Below are positions 18,800 through 27,429 of a stretch of 64,000 bases of DNA, one piece after another. The notes beneath the pieces were generated by a model. It was not told the DNA's origin and made no database searches. It saw nothing but the letters and a program-made list of their open reading frames with translations. Within the stretch, counting starts at the first letter, position 1. Every line of letters begins with the position of its first letter. The position numbers and the translations under genes are program-made. This DNA comes from Pseudomonas sp. SLFW (lineage in GTDB: Bacteria > Pseudomonadota > Gammaproteobacteria > Pseudomonadales > Pseudomonadaceae), in assembly GCF_009905615.1 (NCBI RefSeq), contig NZ_JAAAKW010000002.1, positions 186,001 through 250,000 of the forward strand, read 5' to 3'.

Positions 18800-20221
18800 A
18801 TGCCAGTGATAACAAAAATCCTGATCGCCAACCGTGGGGAAATTGCTGTCCGGATCGTGCGCGCTTGCGCCGAAATGGGCATCCGTTCCGTGGCGATCTA
18901 CTCCGACGCGGACCGCCATGCGCTCCACGTTAAGCGTGCGGATGAGGCCTATGGCATTGGTTCCGAACCGCTGGAGGGTTACCTGAACCCGCGCAAGTTG
19001 GTGAACCTGGCTGTGGAAACCGGTTGCGACGCGTTGCACCCCGGTTATGGCTTCCTCTCAGAAAACGCCGACCTCGCTGAGATCTGCGCCGAACGCGGTA
19101 TCAAATTCATCGGCCCTTCCGCCGAAGTGATTCGCCGCATGGGCGACAAGACTGAAGCCCGCCGCAGCATGATCAAGGCTGGCGTGCCGGTCACCCCCGG
19201 CACCGAAGGCAACGTTGCCGACATCGCCGAAGCGTTGACCGAAGGTGATCGCATCGGTTACCCAGTGATGCTCAAGGCCACCTCGGGTGGTGGCGGTCGC
19301 GGCATTCGTCGTTGCAACAGCCGTGAAGAACTGGAGCAGGCATTCCCTCGGGTCATTTCCGAGGCCACCAAGGCGTTCGGCAAGGCTGAAGTCTTTCTGG
19401 AGAAGTGCATCGTCAATCCCAAGCACATCGAGGCGCAGATCCTCGGTGACAGCTTCGGCAATGTCGTGCACCTGTTCGAGCGTGATTGCTCGATCCAGCG
19501 TCGCAACCAGAAGCTCATCGAAATCGCCCCAAGCCCTCAATTGACCCCCGAACAGCGAGCCTACATCGGCGACCTGTCGGTGCGCGCCGCCAAGGCCGTG
19601 GGTTACGAGAACGCGGGCACCGTGGAGTTCCTGCTCGCCGAGGGCGAGGTGTACTTCATGGAAATGAACACTCGGGTGCAGGTGGAACACACCATCACCG
19701 AGGAAATCACCGGCATCGACATCGTGCGCGAGCAGATTCGCATCGCGTCTGGCCTGCCGCTCTCGGTGAAGCAGGAAGACATCATTCACCGGGGTTTCGC
19801 GTTGCAGTTCCGCATCAACGCCGAAGACCCGAAAAATAACTTTCTCCCAAGCTTCGGCAAGATCACCCGTTATTACGCGCCGGGTGGCCCTGGCGTGCGG
19901 ACCGACACGGCGATCTACACCGGCTACACCATTCCGCCGTACTACGACTCAATGTGCCTGAAGCTGATCGTCTGGGCGCTGACTTGGGAAGAAGCGATGG
20001 ACCGGGGCCTGCGCGCGCTGGACGACATGCGCCTGCAAGGCGTGAAGACCACCGCCGCGTACTACCAGGAAATCCTGCGCAACCCGGAATTCCGTAGCGG
20101 CCAGTTCAATACCAGTTTCGTCGAGAGCCACCCTGAACTGACCAACTACTCGATCAAGCGCAAACCCGAAGAGTTGGCCCTGGCCATCGCCGCCGCCATC
20201 GCCGCCCACGCAGGCATTTAA
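18800..20221 (+). CDS. pycA: pyruvate carboxylase subunit A (biotin carboxylase)
   Basis: 473 residues. ATP-dependent carboxylation of biotin carried by PycB: N-terminal KILIANRGEIAVRIVRACAEMG, the ATP-grasp domain with KATSGGGGRGIRR, FLEKCI, HLFERDCSIQRRNQKLIE and FMEMNTRVQVEH, and the C-terminal biotin carboxylase domain (FQFRINAEDP, PGVRTDTAIYTGY). With PycB it makes oxaloacetate from pyruvate, feeding the TCA cycle. GAGGAA is the ribosome site. Co-directional with pycB, 97 bases apart, with a family D repeat in the gap. The alternative, acetyl-CoA carboxylase AccC, is disfavoured because accBC is a different operon. Confidence 0.94.
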   Translation: MPVITKILIANRGEIAVRIVRACAEMGIRSVAIYSDADRHALHVKRADEAYGIGSEPLEGYLNPRKLVNLAVETGCDALHPGYGFLSENADLAEICAERGIKFIGPSAEVIRRMGDKTEARRSMIKAGVPVTPGTEGNVADIAEALTEGDRIGYPVMLKATSGGGGRGIRRCNSREELEQAFPRVISEATKAFGKAEVFLEKCIVNPKHIEAQILGDSFGNVVHLFERDCSIQRRNQKLIEIAPSPQLTPEQRAYIGDLSVRAAKAVGYENAGTVEFLLAEGEVYFMEMNTRVQVEHTITEEITGIDIVREQIRIASGLPLSVKQEDIIHRGFALQFRINAEDPKNNFLPSFGKITRYYAPGGPGVRTDTAIYTGYTIPPYYDSMCLKLIVWALTWEEAMDRGLRALDDMRLQGVKTTAAYYQEILRNPEFRSGQFNTSFVESHPELTNYSIKRKPEELALAIAAAIAAHAGI

Positions 20222-20225
20222 AAGC

Positions 20226-20306
20226 AGCGTCGAGCTGCGAGCGTCAAGCCTCAAGTAAAAGCCGTTCTCGGTGACTTGTAGCTGTGGCTCGGAGCTTGAA
20301 GCTTGT
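20226..20306. repeat. family D repeat inside the pycA-pycB operon
   Basis: A run of CGAGCTGCGAGC, CTTGTAGCTGTGGCTCGGAGC and AGCTTGAAGCTTG motifs, related to the copies at 30648 and 52133. The copies share the layout CGAGCT...CTTGTAGCT...CTTG. It fills the whole gap between pycA and pycB and would be transcribed and could fold. Confidence 0.7.
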
Positions 20307-20318
20307 GAGGAGATAAGA

Positions 20319-22124
20319 ATGACGAAGAAGATCTTTGTAACCGATACGATCCTGCGTGACGCTCACCAGTCGCTGCTGGCGACCCGCATGCGCACCGAAG
20401 ACATGCTGCCGATCTGCGAGAAGCTCGACAAAGTCGGCTACTGGTCGCTGGAAGTCTGGGGCGGCGCGACGTTTGACGCGTGCGTGCGTTTCCTCAAAGA
20501 AGACCCGTGGGAGCGCCTGCGCCAACTTCGCGCGGCGCTGCCGAACACCCGCCTGCAAATGCTGCTGCGCGGCCAGAATCTGCTGGGCTATCGCCATTAC
20601 AGCGACGACGTGGTCAAAGCTTTCGTCGCCAAGGCTGCCGTCAACGGCATCGACGTGTTCCGCATCTTTGACGCCATGAACGACGTGCGTAACCTGCGTG
20701 TGGCCATCGAAGCGGTGAAGGCTGCGGGCAAACATGCGCAGGGCACCATTGCGTACACCGTCAGTCCGGTACACACCGTCGAGGCCTTTGTTGCTCAGGC
20801 CAAGCAGATGGAAGCGATGGGCTGCGACTCCGTGGCGATCAAGGACATGGCCGGTCTGCTGACACCGTTCGCGGCTGGCGAACTGGTCAGGGCGCTGAAA
20901 GCCGAGCAGTCGCTGCCGGTGTTCATCCACTCCCACGACACTGCGGGTCTGGCCGCGATGTGCCAGCTCAAGGCGGTCGAAAACGGCGCCGATCACATCG
21001 ACACCGCGATCTCCAGCTTTGCGTGGGGCACCAGCCATCCGGGCACCGAGTCGATGGTTGCTGCGCTCAAGGGCAGCGAATTCGACACCGGTTTGGACTT
21101 GGAGCTGCTGCAGGAAATCGGCCTGTATTTCTACGCCGTGCGTAAGAAGTATCACCAGTTCGAGAGCGAATTCACCGCAGTCGACACCCGCGTGCAGGTC
21201 AACCAAGTGCCCGGTGGCATGATCTCTAACCTCGCCAACCAGCTGAAAGAGCAGGGCGCGCTGAACCGCATGGGCGAAGTGCTGGCAGAGATCCCACGTG
21301 TTCGCAAGGACCTGGGCTACCCACCTTTGGTGACCCCGACCTCGCAGATCGTTGGTACTCAGGCGTTCTTCAACGTGCTGGCGGGTGAGCGTTACAAGAC
21401 CATCACCAACGAAGTGAAGCTCTACCTCACGGGCGGCTACGGCAAAGCACCGGGTCAGGTCGACGAGAAGCTGCGTCGTCAGGCCATTGGCAACGAAGAG
21501 GTTATCGACGGGCGTCCGGCAGACCTGCTGAAACCGGAAATGACCAAGCTGCGCGGCGAAATCGGCGCGTTGGCTAAATCTGAAGAAGACGTGCTGACGT
21601 ACGCGATGTTTCCGGACATTGGCCGCAAATTCCTCGAAGAACGCGCTGCGGGTACCCTGGCGCCAGAGCCACTGCTGCCGATTCCGGAGCCGGGCGCTGT
21701 GGCGCGGGCGGGCGGTGAAGGCGTACCGACCGAGTTCGTCATCGACGTTCACGGCGAAAGCTACCGCGTCGACATCACCGGTGTAGGCGTCAAGGCCGAG
21801 GGCAAGCGCCACTTCTACCTGTCCATTGATGGCATGCCCGAAGAAGTCGTGTTCGAGCCGTTGAATGAGTTCGTCGGCGGTGGCATTGGCAAGCGCGCCC
21901 AGGCCAACAAACCGGGCCACGTCAGCACCACCATGCCGGGCAACATCGTCGATGTGCTGGTCAAGGAAGGCGACACGGTCAAGGCCGGTCAGGCAGTGCT
22001 GATCACCGAAGCGATGAAGATGGAGACCGAGGTTCAGGCAGCCGTCGCGGGCAAGGTCGTGGCGATCCACGTGGCCAAAGGCGACCGCGTGAATCCGGGT
22101 GAGATTCTGGTCGAGATCGAATGA
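20319..22124 (+). CDS. pycB: pyruvate carboxylase subunit B (carboxyltransferase/biotin carrier)
   Basis: 601 residues. Carboxyltransferase domain (about 5-270) begins KKIFVTDTILRDAHQSLLATRM and has VFRIFDAMND, the zinc ligands of FIHSHDTAGLA, and a substrate region SFAWGTSHPG. A conserved PYC/OADA region follows (about 290-460). The C-terminal biotin carrier domain ends in the biotinylation site TEAMKMETEV. Related to oxaloacetate decarboxylase alpha, but there are no membrane beta/gamma subunits nearby, so pyruvate carboxylase is the right call. Start ATG 20319 follows GTGAGGAGAT; an upstream in-frame ATG would lie inside the family D repeat. Confidence 0.94.
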   Translation: MTKKIFVTDTILRDAHQSLLATRMRTEDMLPICEKLDKVGYWSLEVWGGATFDACVRFLKEDPWERLRQLRAALPNTRLQMLLRGQNLLGYRHYSDDVVKAFVAKAAVNGIDVFRIFDAMNDVRNLRVAIEAVKAAGKHAQGTIAYTVSPVHTVEAFVAQAKQMEAMGCDSVAIKDMAGLLTPFAAGELVRALKAEQSLPVFIHSHDTAGLAAMCQLKAVENGADHIDTAISSFAWGTSHPGTESMVAALKGSEFDTGLDLELLQEIGLYFYAVRKKYHQFESEFTAVDTRVQVNQVPGGMISNLANQLKEQGALNRMGEVLAEIPRVRKDLGYPPLVTPTSQIVGTQAFFNVLAGERYKTITNEVKLYLTGGYGKAPGQVDEKLRRQAIGNEEVIDGRPADLLKPEMTKLRGEIGALAKSEEDVLTYAMFPDIGRKFLEERAAGTLAPEPLLPIPEPGAVARAGGEGVPTEFVIDVHGESYRVDITGVGVKAEGKRHFYLSIDGMPEEVVFEPLNEFVGGGIGKRAQANKPGHVSTTMPGNIVDVLVKEGDTVKAGQAVLITEAMKMETEVQAAVAGKVVAIHVAKGDRVNPGEILVEIE

Positions 22125-22188
22125 TCGCGATTCATCAAGCTGAAACAGCCTGACGCGCACAGACGCGGCAGGCTGGACGATTACCTCT

Positions 22189-22218
22189 GGGGGAGCTCTC
22201 GTGGCTCCTCTTTTTTTT
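22189..22218 (+). terminator. intrinsic terminator of the pycAB operon
   Basis: GGAGC (22192-22196) pairs with GCTCC (22204-22208), extended by flanking pairs, and is followed by eight T residues. Confidence 0.85.
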
Positions 22219-22290
22219 GTCCTGCAGAAGCTGTTTCTGCAGCAGTTCTGTTGTTGATGTCGTGCAGCGTGGCTGAATGAGCACAATCCC

Positions 22291-22379
22291 TGTGGGAGCG
22301 AATTCATTCGCGAAAAAGGGTCAGGCGCTAGAGATGTGTCGGCTGCACTGGCCAATCGCGAATGAATTCGCTCCCACAG
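22291..22379. repeat. REP family A, complete inverted pair
   Basis: Two complete arms (TGTGGGAGCGAATTCATTCG and its complement) about 89 bp end to end, between the convergent pycB and GNAT genes. Confidence 0.9.
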
Positions 22380-22417
22380 GTTTGATGCTCTCCAGCCAGA
22401 TTAACGGGTGAATTCGC

Positions 22418-23089
22418 TCATGCGTGGCGCAAATCCGCCAACGTCTTGATTTGCCCGCCATCCTTGAAGTTATCCACAGCCAGCCACGCTACGAAGGCTT
22501 TCTCTAACTCGGGCCATTCGCTGTCGATGATCGAGAACCACGCGGTATTGCGGTTCTGGCCCTTGACGATCATGTGCTGGCGGAACGTGCCTTCGAAGCT
22601 AAAGCCAAAGCGCTCTGCCGCGCGCTTGGAGCGGGCGTTGTCGCCGTTGCATTTCCACTCCAGACGGCGGTTGCCCAGTGCGAACGATTCTTTCGCCAGC
22701 AAATAAACCGCCTCGGTGCTTTTCGGCGTGCGCTGCATCGACGCGCCAAACGTCACGTGGCCGATTTCGATCCGGCCCGCACTCGGCACGATCGACATCA
22801 GGCTGAGAAACCCGTCGATGTCGCCCGTTTGCTGATCGATCACGGTGTAGAACCAAGGATCGGTCGAGTCTTGCAGCCCGGCCAGGTAGTCATTGAAAAC
22901 CGCGCGTTCGGTAAACGGGCCGACAGCCAGGTAGTCCCACAATTTCGGGTCGGCGCCGGGGCCTTCGAGCGCTGTCCACAGGCCGTCCGCGTGACGTGCG
23001 GCATCGAGTTTTTCCAGGCGGATGAACCGGCCGTTCAGGGTGCGCGCGTCCGGCAGTTTGGCTGGTTGCCAGTGTTCGAGGTTCGACAT
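22418..23089 (-). CDS. GNAT acetyltransferase (RimJ/RimL type)
   Basis: 223 residues from ATG 23089. The pattern LNGRFIRLEKLDAARHADGLW, then GHVTFGASMQRTPKSTEAVYLLAKESF and NRRLEWKCNGDNARSKRAAERFGFSFEGTFRQHMIVKGQNRNTAWFSII, is typical of RimJ/RimL-like N-acetyltransferases that use acetyl-CoA. Substrate unknown; could be a protein N-terminus or a small amine. Third gene of a minus-strand operon behind paiB and another GNAT gene. A perfect DnaA-box sequence (22470-22478) lies in its 3' coding part. Confidence 0.85.
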   Translation of the reverse strand: MSNLEHWQPAKLPDARTLNGRFIRLEKLDAARHADGLWTALEGPGADPKLWDYLAVGPFTERAVFNDYLAGLQDSTDPWFYTVIDQQTGDIDGFLSLMSIVPSAGRIEIGHVTFGASMQRTPKSTEAVYLLAKESFALGNRRLEWKCNGDNARSKRAAERFGFSFEGTFRQHMIVKGQNRNTAWFSIIDSEWPELEKAFVAWLAVDNFKDGGQIKTLADLRHA

Positions 23090-23106
23090 GTTCAGAATTC
23101 CAGAGC

Positions 23107-23553
23107 TCAAAGCGGTTTACGGAATTGAATGAAGCCAGGGCGTTCGGCGATGCGTTCGTACAGCTGGATTGCGGTCGTGTTGGTCTCGTGGGTCAGCCAG
23201 TGAACCTTGTCAGCGCCGTCTTTCTTGGCTGTCGCGTACACATGTTCGATCAGCTGGCGCCCGACGCCGGTGCCGCGTTGGTCCGGGGTGACGAGCAAGT
23301 CTTGCAGGTAGCACGACCAATTGATGCTCCAGTTGGAGCGATGGTAGATGAAGTGCACCATGCCCACCGCTTTACCGTCCTGCCAGGCGAGGGCGGCATT
23401 GGTCGGCTCATTGCTGTCGAGAAAGCGTTTCCAGGTGCTTTCGGTGACCGCGTCCGGCAATTCCGTCTTGTAGAAGGTCAGGTAGGCTTTCCACAGCGGC
23501 AGCCAGGCAGCGTGGTCGTCGGCGGTAACAGGGCGGATCTGTACGTCAGACAC
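23107..23553 (-). CDS. GNAT acetyltransferase
   Basis: 148 residues, single GNAT domain: IRPVTADDHAAWLPLWKAYLTFY at the start, and LQDLLVTPDQRGTGVGRQLIEHVYATAKKDGADKVHWLTHETNTTAIQLYERIAERPGFIQF containing the acetyl-CoA pyrophosphate loop (QRGTGVG). The start overlaps the end of paiB by 8 bases, so the two are translationally coupled. By analogy with the B. subtilis paiAB pair it could act on polyamines, but this is inference. Confidence 0.87.
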   Translation of the reverse strand: MSDVQIRPVTADDHAAWLPLWKAYLTFYKTELPDAVTESTWKRFLDSNEPTNAALAWQDGKAVGMVHFIYHRSNWSINWSCYLQDLLVTPDQRGTGVGRQLIEHVYATAKKDGADKVHWLTHETNTTAIQLYERIAERPGFIQFRKPL

Positions 23554-24184
23554 GGGTTTCTCCTTGGCTCATCAAACGAGCGATTTCCTGATCGGTTTGA
23601 TCCTGGCTGGCGGCCAGGCCTTTGCTGACGCCGGCGATGTCTTCGGCGCTGCGATTCTGGTTGAGCTTGCGTTTGCCTTCGATGCGTTCGATGGGGATGG
23701 CGAACCCGACGATGGCGTTGAGCATTTTCTCGACGTAATCGGCCGGCGCATCGCTCACTGCCCAAGGCTCGGCGCGCTTGCCTTCATGCTTGTCGGTCAG
23801 GTCGCTGACGAGCTGCAACAGGCGTGCGGGGTCGGTGAAGACCTCCGCGCGGCCATAGGCATGCACGGCGAGGTAATTCCAGGTCGGCACCACTTTTCCG
23901 TGTTCGGCCTTGGCAGCGTAAAAAGACGGGCTGATGTAGGCGTCCGGCCCTTGGAAAATCACCAGCGCTTCGCCAGATGCCAACGCTTTCCACTGCGGGT
24001 TGGCCTTGGCCAGATGACCGAACAGCGTGCCATGCGGCCCTTGGTTCGGGTCGAGTAATAGCGGGACATGGCTCGCGTGCAGGCCTGTTTCGTCGACGCT
24101 GATCAAGGTCGCCAGGCGCGTACCTTCGATCTGTCGATGCAGGCTGGCGAGGTCCTCATCTTTGAAATAGCTGGGTGTATACAT
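23546..24184 (-). CDS. PaiB-type FMN-binding protein
   Basis: 212 residues from ATG 24184 (MYTPSYFKDEDLASLHRQIEGTRLATLISVD). The family signatures LHASHVPLLLDPNQGPHGTLFGHLAKANPQW and GKVVPTWNYLAVHAYGRAEVFTDPARLL belong to PaiB, a split-barrel flavin-binding protein first described as a negative regulator of sporulation and protease genes in B. subtilis. The C-terminal LNAIVGFAIPIERIEGKRKLNQNR is also characteristic. First gene of the paiB-GNAT-GNAT operon, divergent from a MocR regulator that probably controls it. Confidence 0.9.
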   Translation of the reverse strand: MYTPSYFKDEDLASLHRQIEGTRLATLISVDETGLHASHVPLLLDPNQGPHGTLFGHLAKANPQWKALASGEALVIFQGPDAYISPSFYAAKAEHGKVVPTWNYLAVHAYGRAEVFTDPARLLQLVSDLTDKHEGKRAEPWAVSDAPADYVEKMLNAIVGFAIPIERIEGKRKLNQNRSAEDIAGVSKGLAASQDQTDQEIARLMSQGETRV

Positions 24185-24272
24185 GAGATTTTCCTTGGCG
24201 ATTGGCCCCATCCTAGGCAGCCTATTGGTCTGTTGTAAGAACCATTAATGGTCAATTTTGTAGAGCCAATCC

Positions 24273-25814
24273 ATGCCAATCACGCCATCGCTAACCTTCG
24301 ATTTCGCCGGGATCGAGCTGGACCGCCAACAGGGCCTCAGTCGCCAGCTGTATCAGGCGTTGCGCCAGCGAATCCTTGACGGGCGTTTGGGCAGCGGCAC
24401 GCGCTTACCCGCCAGCCGAGATTTGGCCCTGGCGCTTGCAATTTCCCGCAACAGCGTGATGCGCGCCTACGACCAGTTGTACGCCGAAGGTTTCATCGAA
24501 GGGCGAATTGGTGACGGTACTTACGTCGCTCAACTGCCGGACAAACCCATGTCCGCCAAAAAACTATCCACAAAAGTGTCCACAGGGTTATCACCAGGCT
24601 TATCAACAGGTTTATCCACATTTTCGCGAAGTGAACCTGGTGATTTATCCAGTAAAGTTATCCACAGCGCATCGATAGTGCGACTGGAACAGCATCATTT
24701 AAAGCCCCATTTGCAGGGTTTGCCGAGGGCATTTCGGGTCGGCATTCCTGCATTCGATCTGTTCCCGTTCGACGTGTGGGGCAAGCTGCACGCGGCTTTC
24801 TGGCGCAAACCGGGGTTGCATCAGTTGGGCTACGGCGACCCGGCAGGAGAGTGGCGGCTGCGCGAGCTGATAGCGGTGTATTTAAGAACATCTCGTGACT
24901 TGCAGTGTGACCCTGAGCAAATTGTGATCACCAGTGGCGCGCAGCAGGCAATTGCCCTTTGTGCACAGTTGCTGTTGAACGATGGCGACGGCGTGGCGAT
25001 TGAAAACCCGGGCTACCGCGCCGCTGGGCATGCGTTCGCCGTGGCGGGTGCGACATTGCGCGGCATGCCGGTGGACGAAGAGGGGATGCGCAGTCCGGAT
25101 TTTCAGGGCAAGGCCTGCAAACTGGCCTACGTCACGCCGTCTCACCAATACCCGTTGGGCGTGACCATGAGCCTGGCGCGGCGCCTGGAGTTGCTCGCCT
25201 GGGCCGAGCGTACCCAAGGGTGGATCGTCGAGGACGATTACGATGGCGAGTATCGCTACAGCGGCGCGCCCCTTGCGCCATTGGCAGCACTGGACCGGCA
25301 TGGGCGGGTGCTTTACGTCGGCACCTTCGGCAAGGTCGCGTTCCCGGCGCTGCGCCTCGGCTATCTGGTGTTGCCGCGCAATCTGGTCAAACCGTTCAGC
25401 CAGCGGCGTGCTGTGGACATGCGGCATTCGGAGATTGGCACTCAGGCGGTCATGGCCGAGTTCATCGCGGCGGGACATTTCCAGCGGCACATTCGGCGCA
25501 TGCGCCGAGCGGCATTGAGTCGGCGGGATGCGTTGCTGGCGGGATGGCCCGAGGATGTACGGGGCTGCAGTCCCATGCCCAAGCCGGTGGCGGGGTTGCA
25601 CGTGTCGGTGGCGGTCGAGAGCCTTGCGCGAGAAAGAGAACTGGTGGCCAAGGCCGATAGCGTGGGGGTCGAGATCGGGGCGTTGAGTGATTATTGGCTC
25701 CCGGATTCCCAAACCCCTGTGGATAACCGGGCGGGGTTGGTGTTGGGGTTTGCGGCGGTGCCCGAGGCAGACATTACGTCGGCGCTGGAGCGGTTGCGGG
25801 GTGTTTGGATCTGA
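24273..25814 (+). CDS. MocR/GabR-type regulator (GntR HTH plus aminotransferase fold)
   Basis: 513 residues: GntR-type winged HTH (about 17-90, LSRQLYQALRQRILDGRLGSGTRLPASRDLALALAISRNSV), a linker, then a fold-type I aminotransferase domain (about 145-513) with SGAQQAIALCAQLL, SHQYPLGV, EDDYDGEYRY and the PLP lysine in YVGTFGKVAFPALRLGYLV. MocR proteins bind PLP and sense amines. The linker (residues 98-117) is a 4-residue repeat LSTK-VSTG-LSPG-LSTG-LSTF encoded by a 12-bp DNA repeat described separately. Divergent from paiB over 88 bases, so it likely regulates paiB-GNAT. Confidence 0.9.
   Translation: MPITPSLTFDFAGIELDRQQGLSRQLYQALRQRILDGRLGSGTRLPASRDLALALAISRNSVMRAYDQLYAEGFIEGRIGDGTYVAQLPDKPMSAKKLSTKVSTGLSPGLSTGLSTFSRSEPGDLSSKVIHSASIVRLEQHHLKPHLQGLPRAFRVGIPAFDLFPFDVWGKLHAAFWRKPGLHQLGYGDPAGEWRLRELIAVYLRTSRDLQCDPEQIVITSGAQQAIALCAQLLLNDGDGVAIENPGYRAAGHAFAVAGATLRGMPVDEEGMRSPDFQGKACKLAYVTPSHQYPLGVTMSLARRLELLAWAERTQGWIVEDDYDGEYRYSGAPLAPLAALDRHGRVLYVGTFGKVAFPALRLGYLVLPRNLVKPFSQRRAVDMRHSEIGTQAVMAEFIAAGHFQRHIRRMRRAALSRRDALLAGWPEDVRGCSPMPKPVAGLHVSVAVESLARERELVAKADSVGVEIGALSDYWLPDSQTPVDNRAGLVLGFAAVPEADITSALERLRGVWI
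24564..24666 (+). repeat. 12-bp tandem repeat of DnaA-box-like sequences
   Basis: Five consecutive 12-bp units start at 24564, 24576, 24588, 24600 and 24612 (CTATCCACA, GTGTCCACA, TTATCACCA, TTATCAACA, TTATCCACA plus three bases each). Further copies follow at 24645 (TTATCCAGT) and 24658 (TTATCCACA). Two units are perfect DnaA boxes and the rest differ by one or more bases; all are in the same orientation. It lies inside the MocR coding region and uses the rare Leu codon TTA four times. Confidence 0.85.
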
Positions 25815-25825
25815 AACGCAATCCC

Positions 25826-25960
25826 TTGTAGGAGCGTGGCTTGTCCCGCGATCGGCTGCGAAGCAGTCGTAAACCTGCAACCAGGTATGACGGATGTACC
25901 GCATTCGCTGAAGTTGCTGCCGGTTCCCGGCAGATCGCGGGACAAGCCACGCTCCTACAG
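25826..25960. repeat. REP family B, inverted pair
   Basis: Arms GGAGCGTGGCTTGTCCCGCG and the complement ending GCTCCTACAG, about 135 bp end to end, with a spacer containing TCGGCTGCGAAGCAGTCG. It lies between two co-directional genes. Confidence 0.88.
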
Positions 25961-26027
25961 GTGCGCGCCGAGCGTCAGTTGCAGGGTTATACTCGCGCCC
26001 ATCGCAAACATACCCTGAGACACATCC

Positions 26028-27239
26028 ATGAGCCTCCCTCTTTCCGCCGCCCCTGAGCGCAAGCTCGGTACGCCGCTGATCGCTTTCATCCTGTTGGTTA
26101 TCGGCGCGCTGTTTCTTCAGTCCGCCGTCGGCGGCAAGCAGGTCTTGTTGCTGATCGTCGGCGCCGCATTGGGCCTGACTCTTTATCACGCGGCCTTCGG
26201 TTTCACCTCAGCCTGGCGCGTGTTCATCAACGAGCGACGCGGCGCGGGTCTGCGGGCGCAGATGGTCATGCTGGCGATTGCGGTCGTGTTGTTCTTCCCG
26301 GCCTTGGGCGCGGGGACGCTATTCGGCACGCCGGTCACCGGACTGGTCGCGCCTGCCGGCGTTTCCGTCGTGTTCGGAGCGTTCATTTTCGGTATCGGCA
26401 TGCAGATGGGCGGTGGTTGCGCGTCAGGTACGCTGTTCACCGTCGGGGGCGGCAATGCGCGGATGCTGGTCACGCTGCTGTTCTTCATCATCGGCTCGGT
26501 GATTGCCACCCATCACGCCGACTGGTGGTTCTCACTGCCGTCGTTCCCGGCGACCTCTATCGTCAAAACCTTCGGCGTGATGCCCGCGCTGATCATGAGT
26601 CTCGCGCTGTTCGCTGTGATCGCCCTGATCACGATCAAGCTGGAAAAACGTCGTCATGGCGAACTCGAAGCCGCTGTCACGAGTGAGCACGTGGGCCTGC
26701 GTCGCTTCCTACGAGGCCCGTGGCCGCTGGTGTGGGGTGCGATTGCGCTGGCGTTGCTCAACTACGCGACCCTCGCGTTGGCGGGGCGTCCCTGGGGCAT
26801 CACCTCGGCGTTTGCCTTGTGGGGCGCGAAAGTCGCCAGCGCGCTGGGTGTGGACGTCGGCAGTTGGGTGTTCTGGCAGATGCCAGCCAATGCCAAGGCT
26901 TTGGCCGCGCCGGTGTGGGAAGACATCACCACGGTCATGGACATCGGCATCATGTTGGGTGCGGCCGTGGCGGCGGGGCTTGCAGGACGTTTCTCGCCAA
27001 GCCTGAAGATCCCTACCCGTTCGCTGATCGCGGCCGTGTTGGGCGGTTTGTTGTTGGGGTACGGCTCGCGTTTGGCCTATGGCTGCAACATCGGCGCGTA
27101 TTTCAGCGGCATCGCTTCTGGCAGCCTGCACGGCTGGCTGTGGCTGATCGCAGCGTTTGCGGGGAATGCGGTGGGCGTGCGGATTCGTCCGTTCTTCTTT
27201 GAGGGCGAGCGGCGTCCGGTGGTGTTGAGCGGGTGTTGA
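26028..27239 (+). CDS. YeeE/YedE-family transporter (sulfur-compound type)
   Basis: 403 residues, about ten membrane segments. Two internal repeats each carry the family motif with a conserved Cys: GGGCASGTLFTVGGG (about residue 125) and GYGSRLAYGCNIGAYFSGIASGSLHGWLW (about 345-370). YeeE/YedE proteins import thiosulfate or related reduced sulfur compounds, and others may move selenium species. No TusA or rhodanese gene is adjacent, so the substrate is uncertain. Confidence 0.85.
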   Translation: MSLPLSAAPERKLGTPLIAFILLVIGALFLQSAVGGKQVLLLIVGAALGLTLYHAAFGFTSAWRVFINERRGAGLRAQMVMLAIAVVLFFPALGAGTLFGTPVTGLVAPAGVSVVFGAFIFGIGMQMGGGCASGTLFTVGGGNARMLVTLLFFIIGSVIATHHADWWFSLPSFPATSIVKTFGVMPALIMSLALFAVIALITIKLEKRRHGELEAAVTSEHVGLRRFLRGPWPLVWGAIALALLNYATLALAGRPWGITSAFALWGAKVASALGVDVGSWVFWQMPANAKALAAPVWEDITTVMDIGIMLGAAVAAGLAGRFSPSLKIPTRSLIAAVLGGLLLGYGSRLAYGCNIGAYFSGIASGSLHGWLWLIAAFAGNAVGVRIRPFFFEGERRPVVLSGC

Positions 27240-27288
27240 TTACTGCCTGACTGCACTGCCGCAGTTTTGCGGCACTCATAAAACCCCC

Positions 27289-27379
27289 TGTGGGAGCGAA
27301 TTCATTCGCGATGCGGTAGTACATCCGAAAAATTTTCGTCGGATGTACCGGCCTCTCGCGAATGAATTCGCTCCCGCAG
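27289..27379. repeat. REP family A, complete inverted pair
   Basis: Arms TGTGGGAGCGAATTCATTCG and GAATGAATTCGCTCCCGCAG, with an internal inverted ACATCCGA / TCGGATGT pair, between the convergent YeeE and transketolase genes. Confidence 0.9.
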
Positions 27380-27429
27380 ATGAGCATCGAATGCCAAGCT
27401 GATGTTCTGTCAGATAGCGAAAGTCAGCG

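Noticed and set aside
18800..22124. Acetyl-CoA carboxylase or Na+-pumping oxaloacetate decarboxylase
   Set aside because: No AccB/AccA/AccD and no membrane beta/gamma subunits are present; the A plus B arrangement with a LysR regulator matches two-subunit pyruvate carboxylase.
20244..22355. 703-codon open frame on the minus strand across pycB
   Set aside because: It is antisense to a gene with a complete carboxyltransferase and biotin carrier domain. His/Arg/Val-rich composition is that of a shadow frame in high-GC DNA; no domain is recognisable.
24564..24666. Replication origin at the DnaA-box array
   Set aside because: It lies inside a conserved coding sequence, has no AT-rich unwinding region, and dnaA/dnaN, rpmH or gidA are not nearby. 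A titration or silent role is possible, not an origin.
24882..26189. 435-codon minus-strand frame over the MocR gene and repeat B
   Set aside because: Runs through an evident aminotransferase domain on the other strand and into a REP pair; no start signal or motif.
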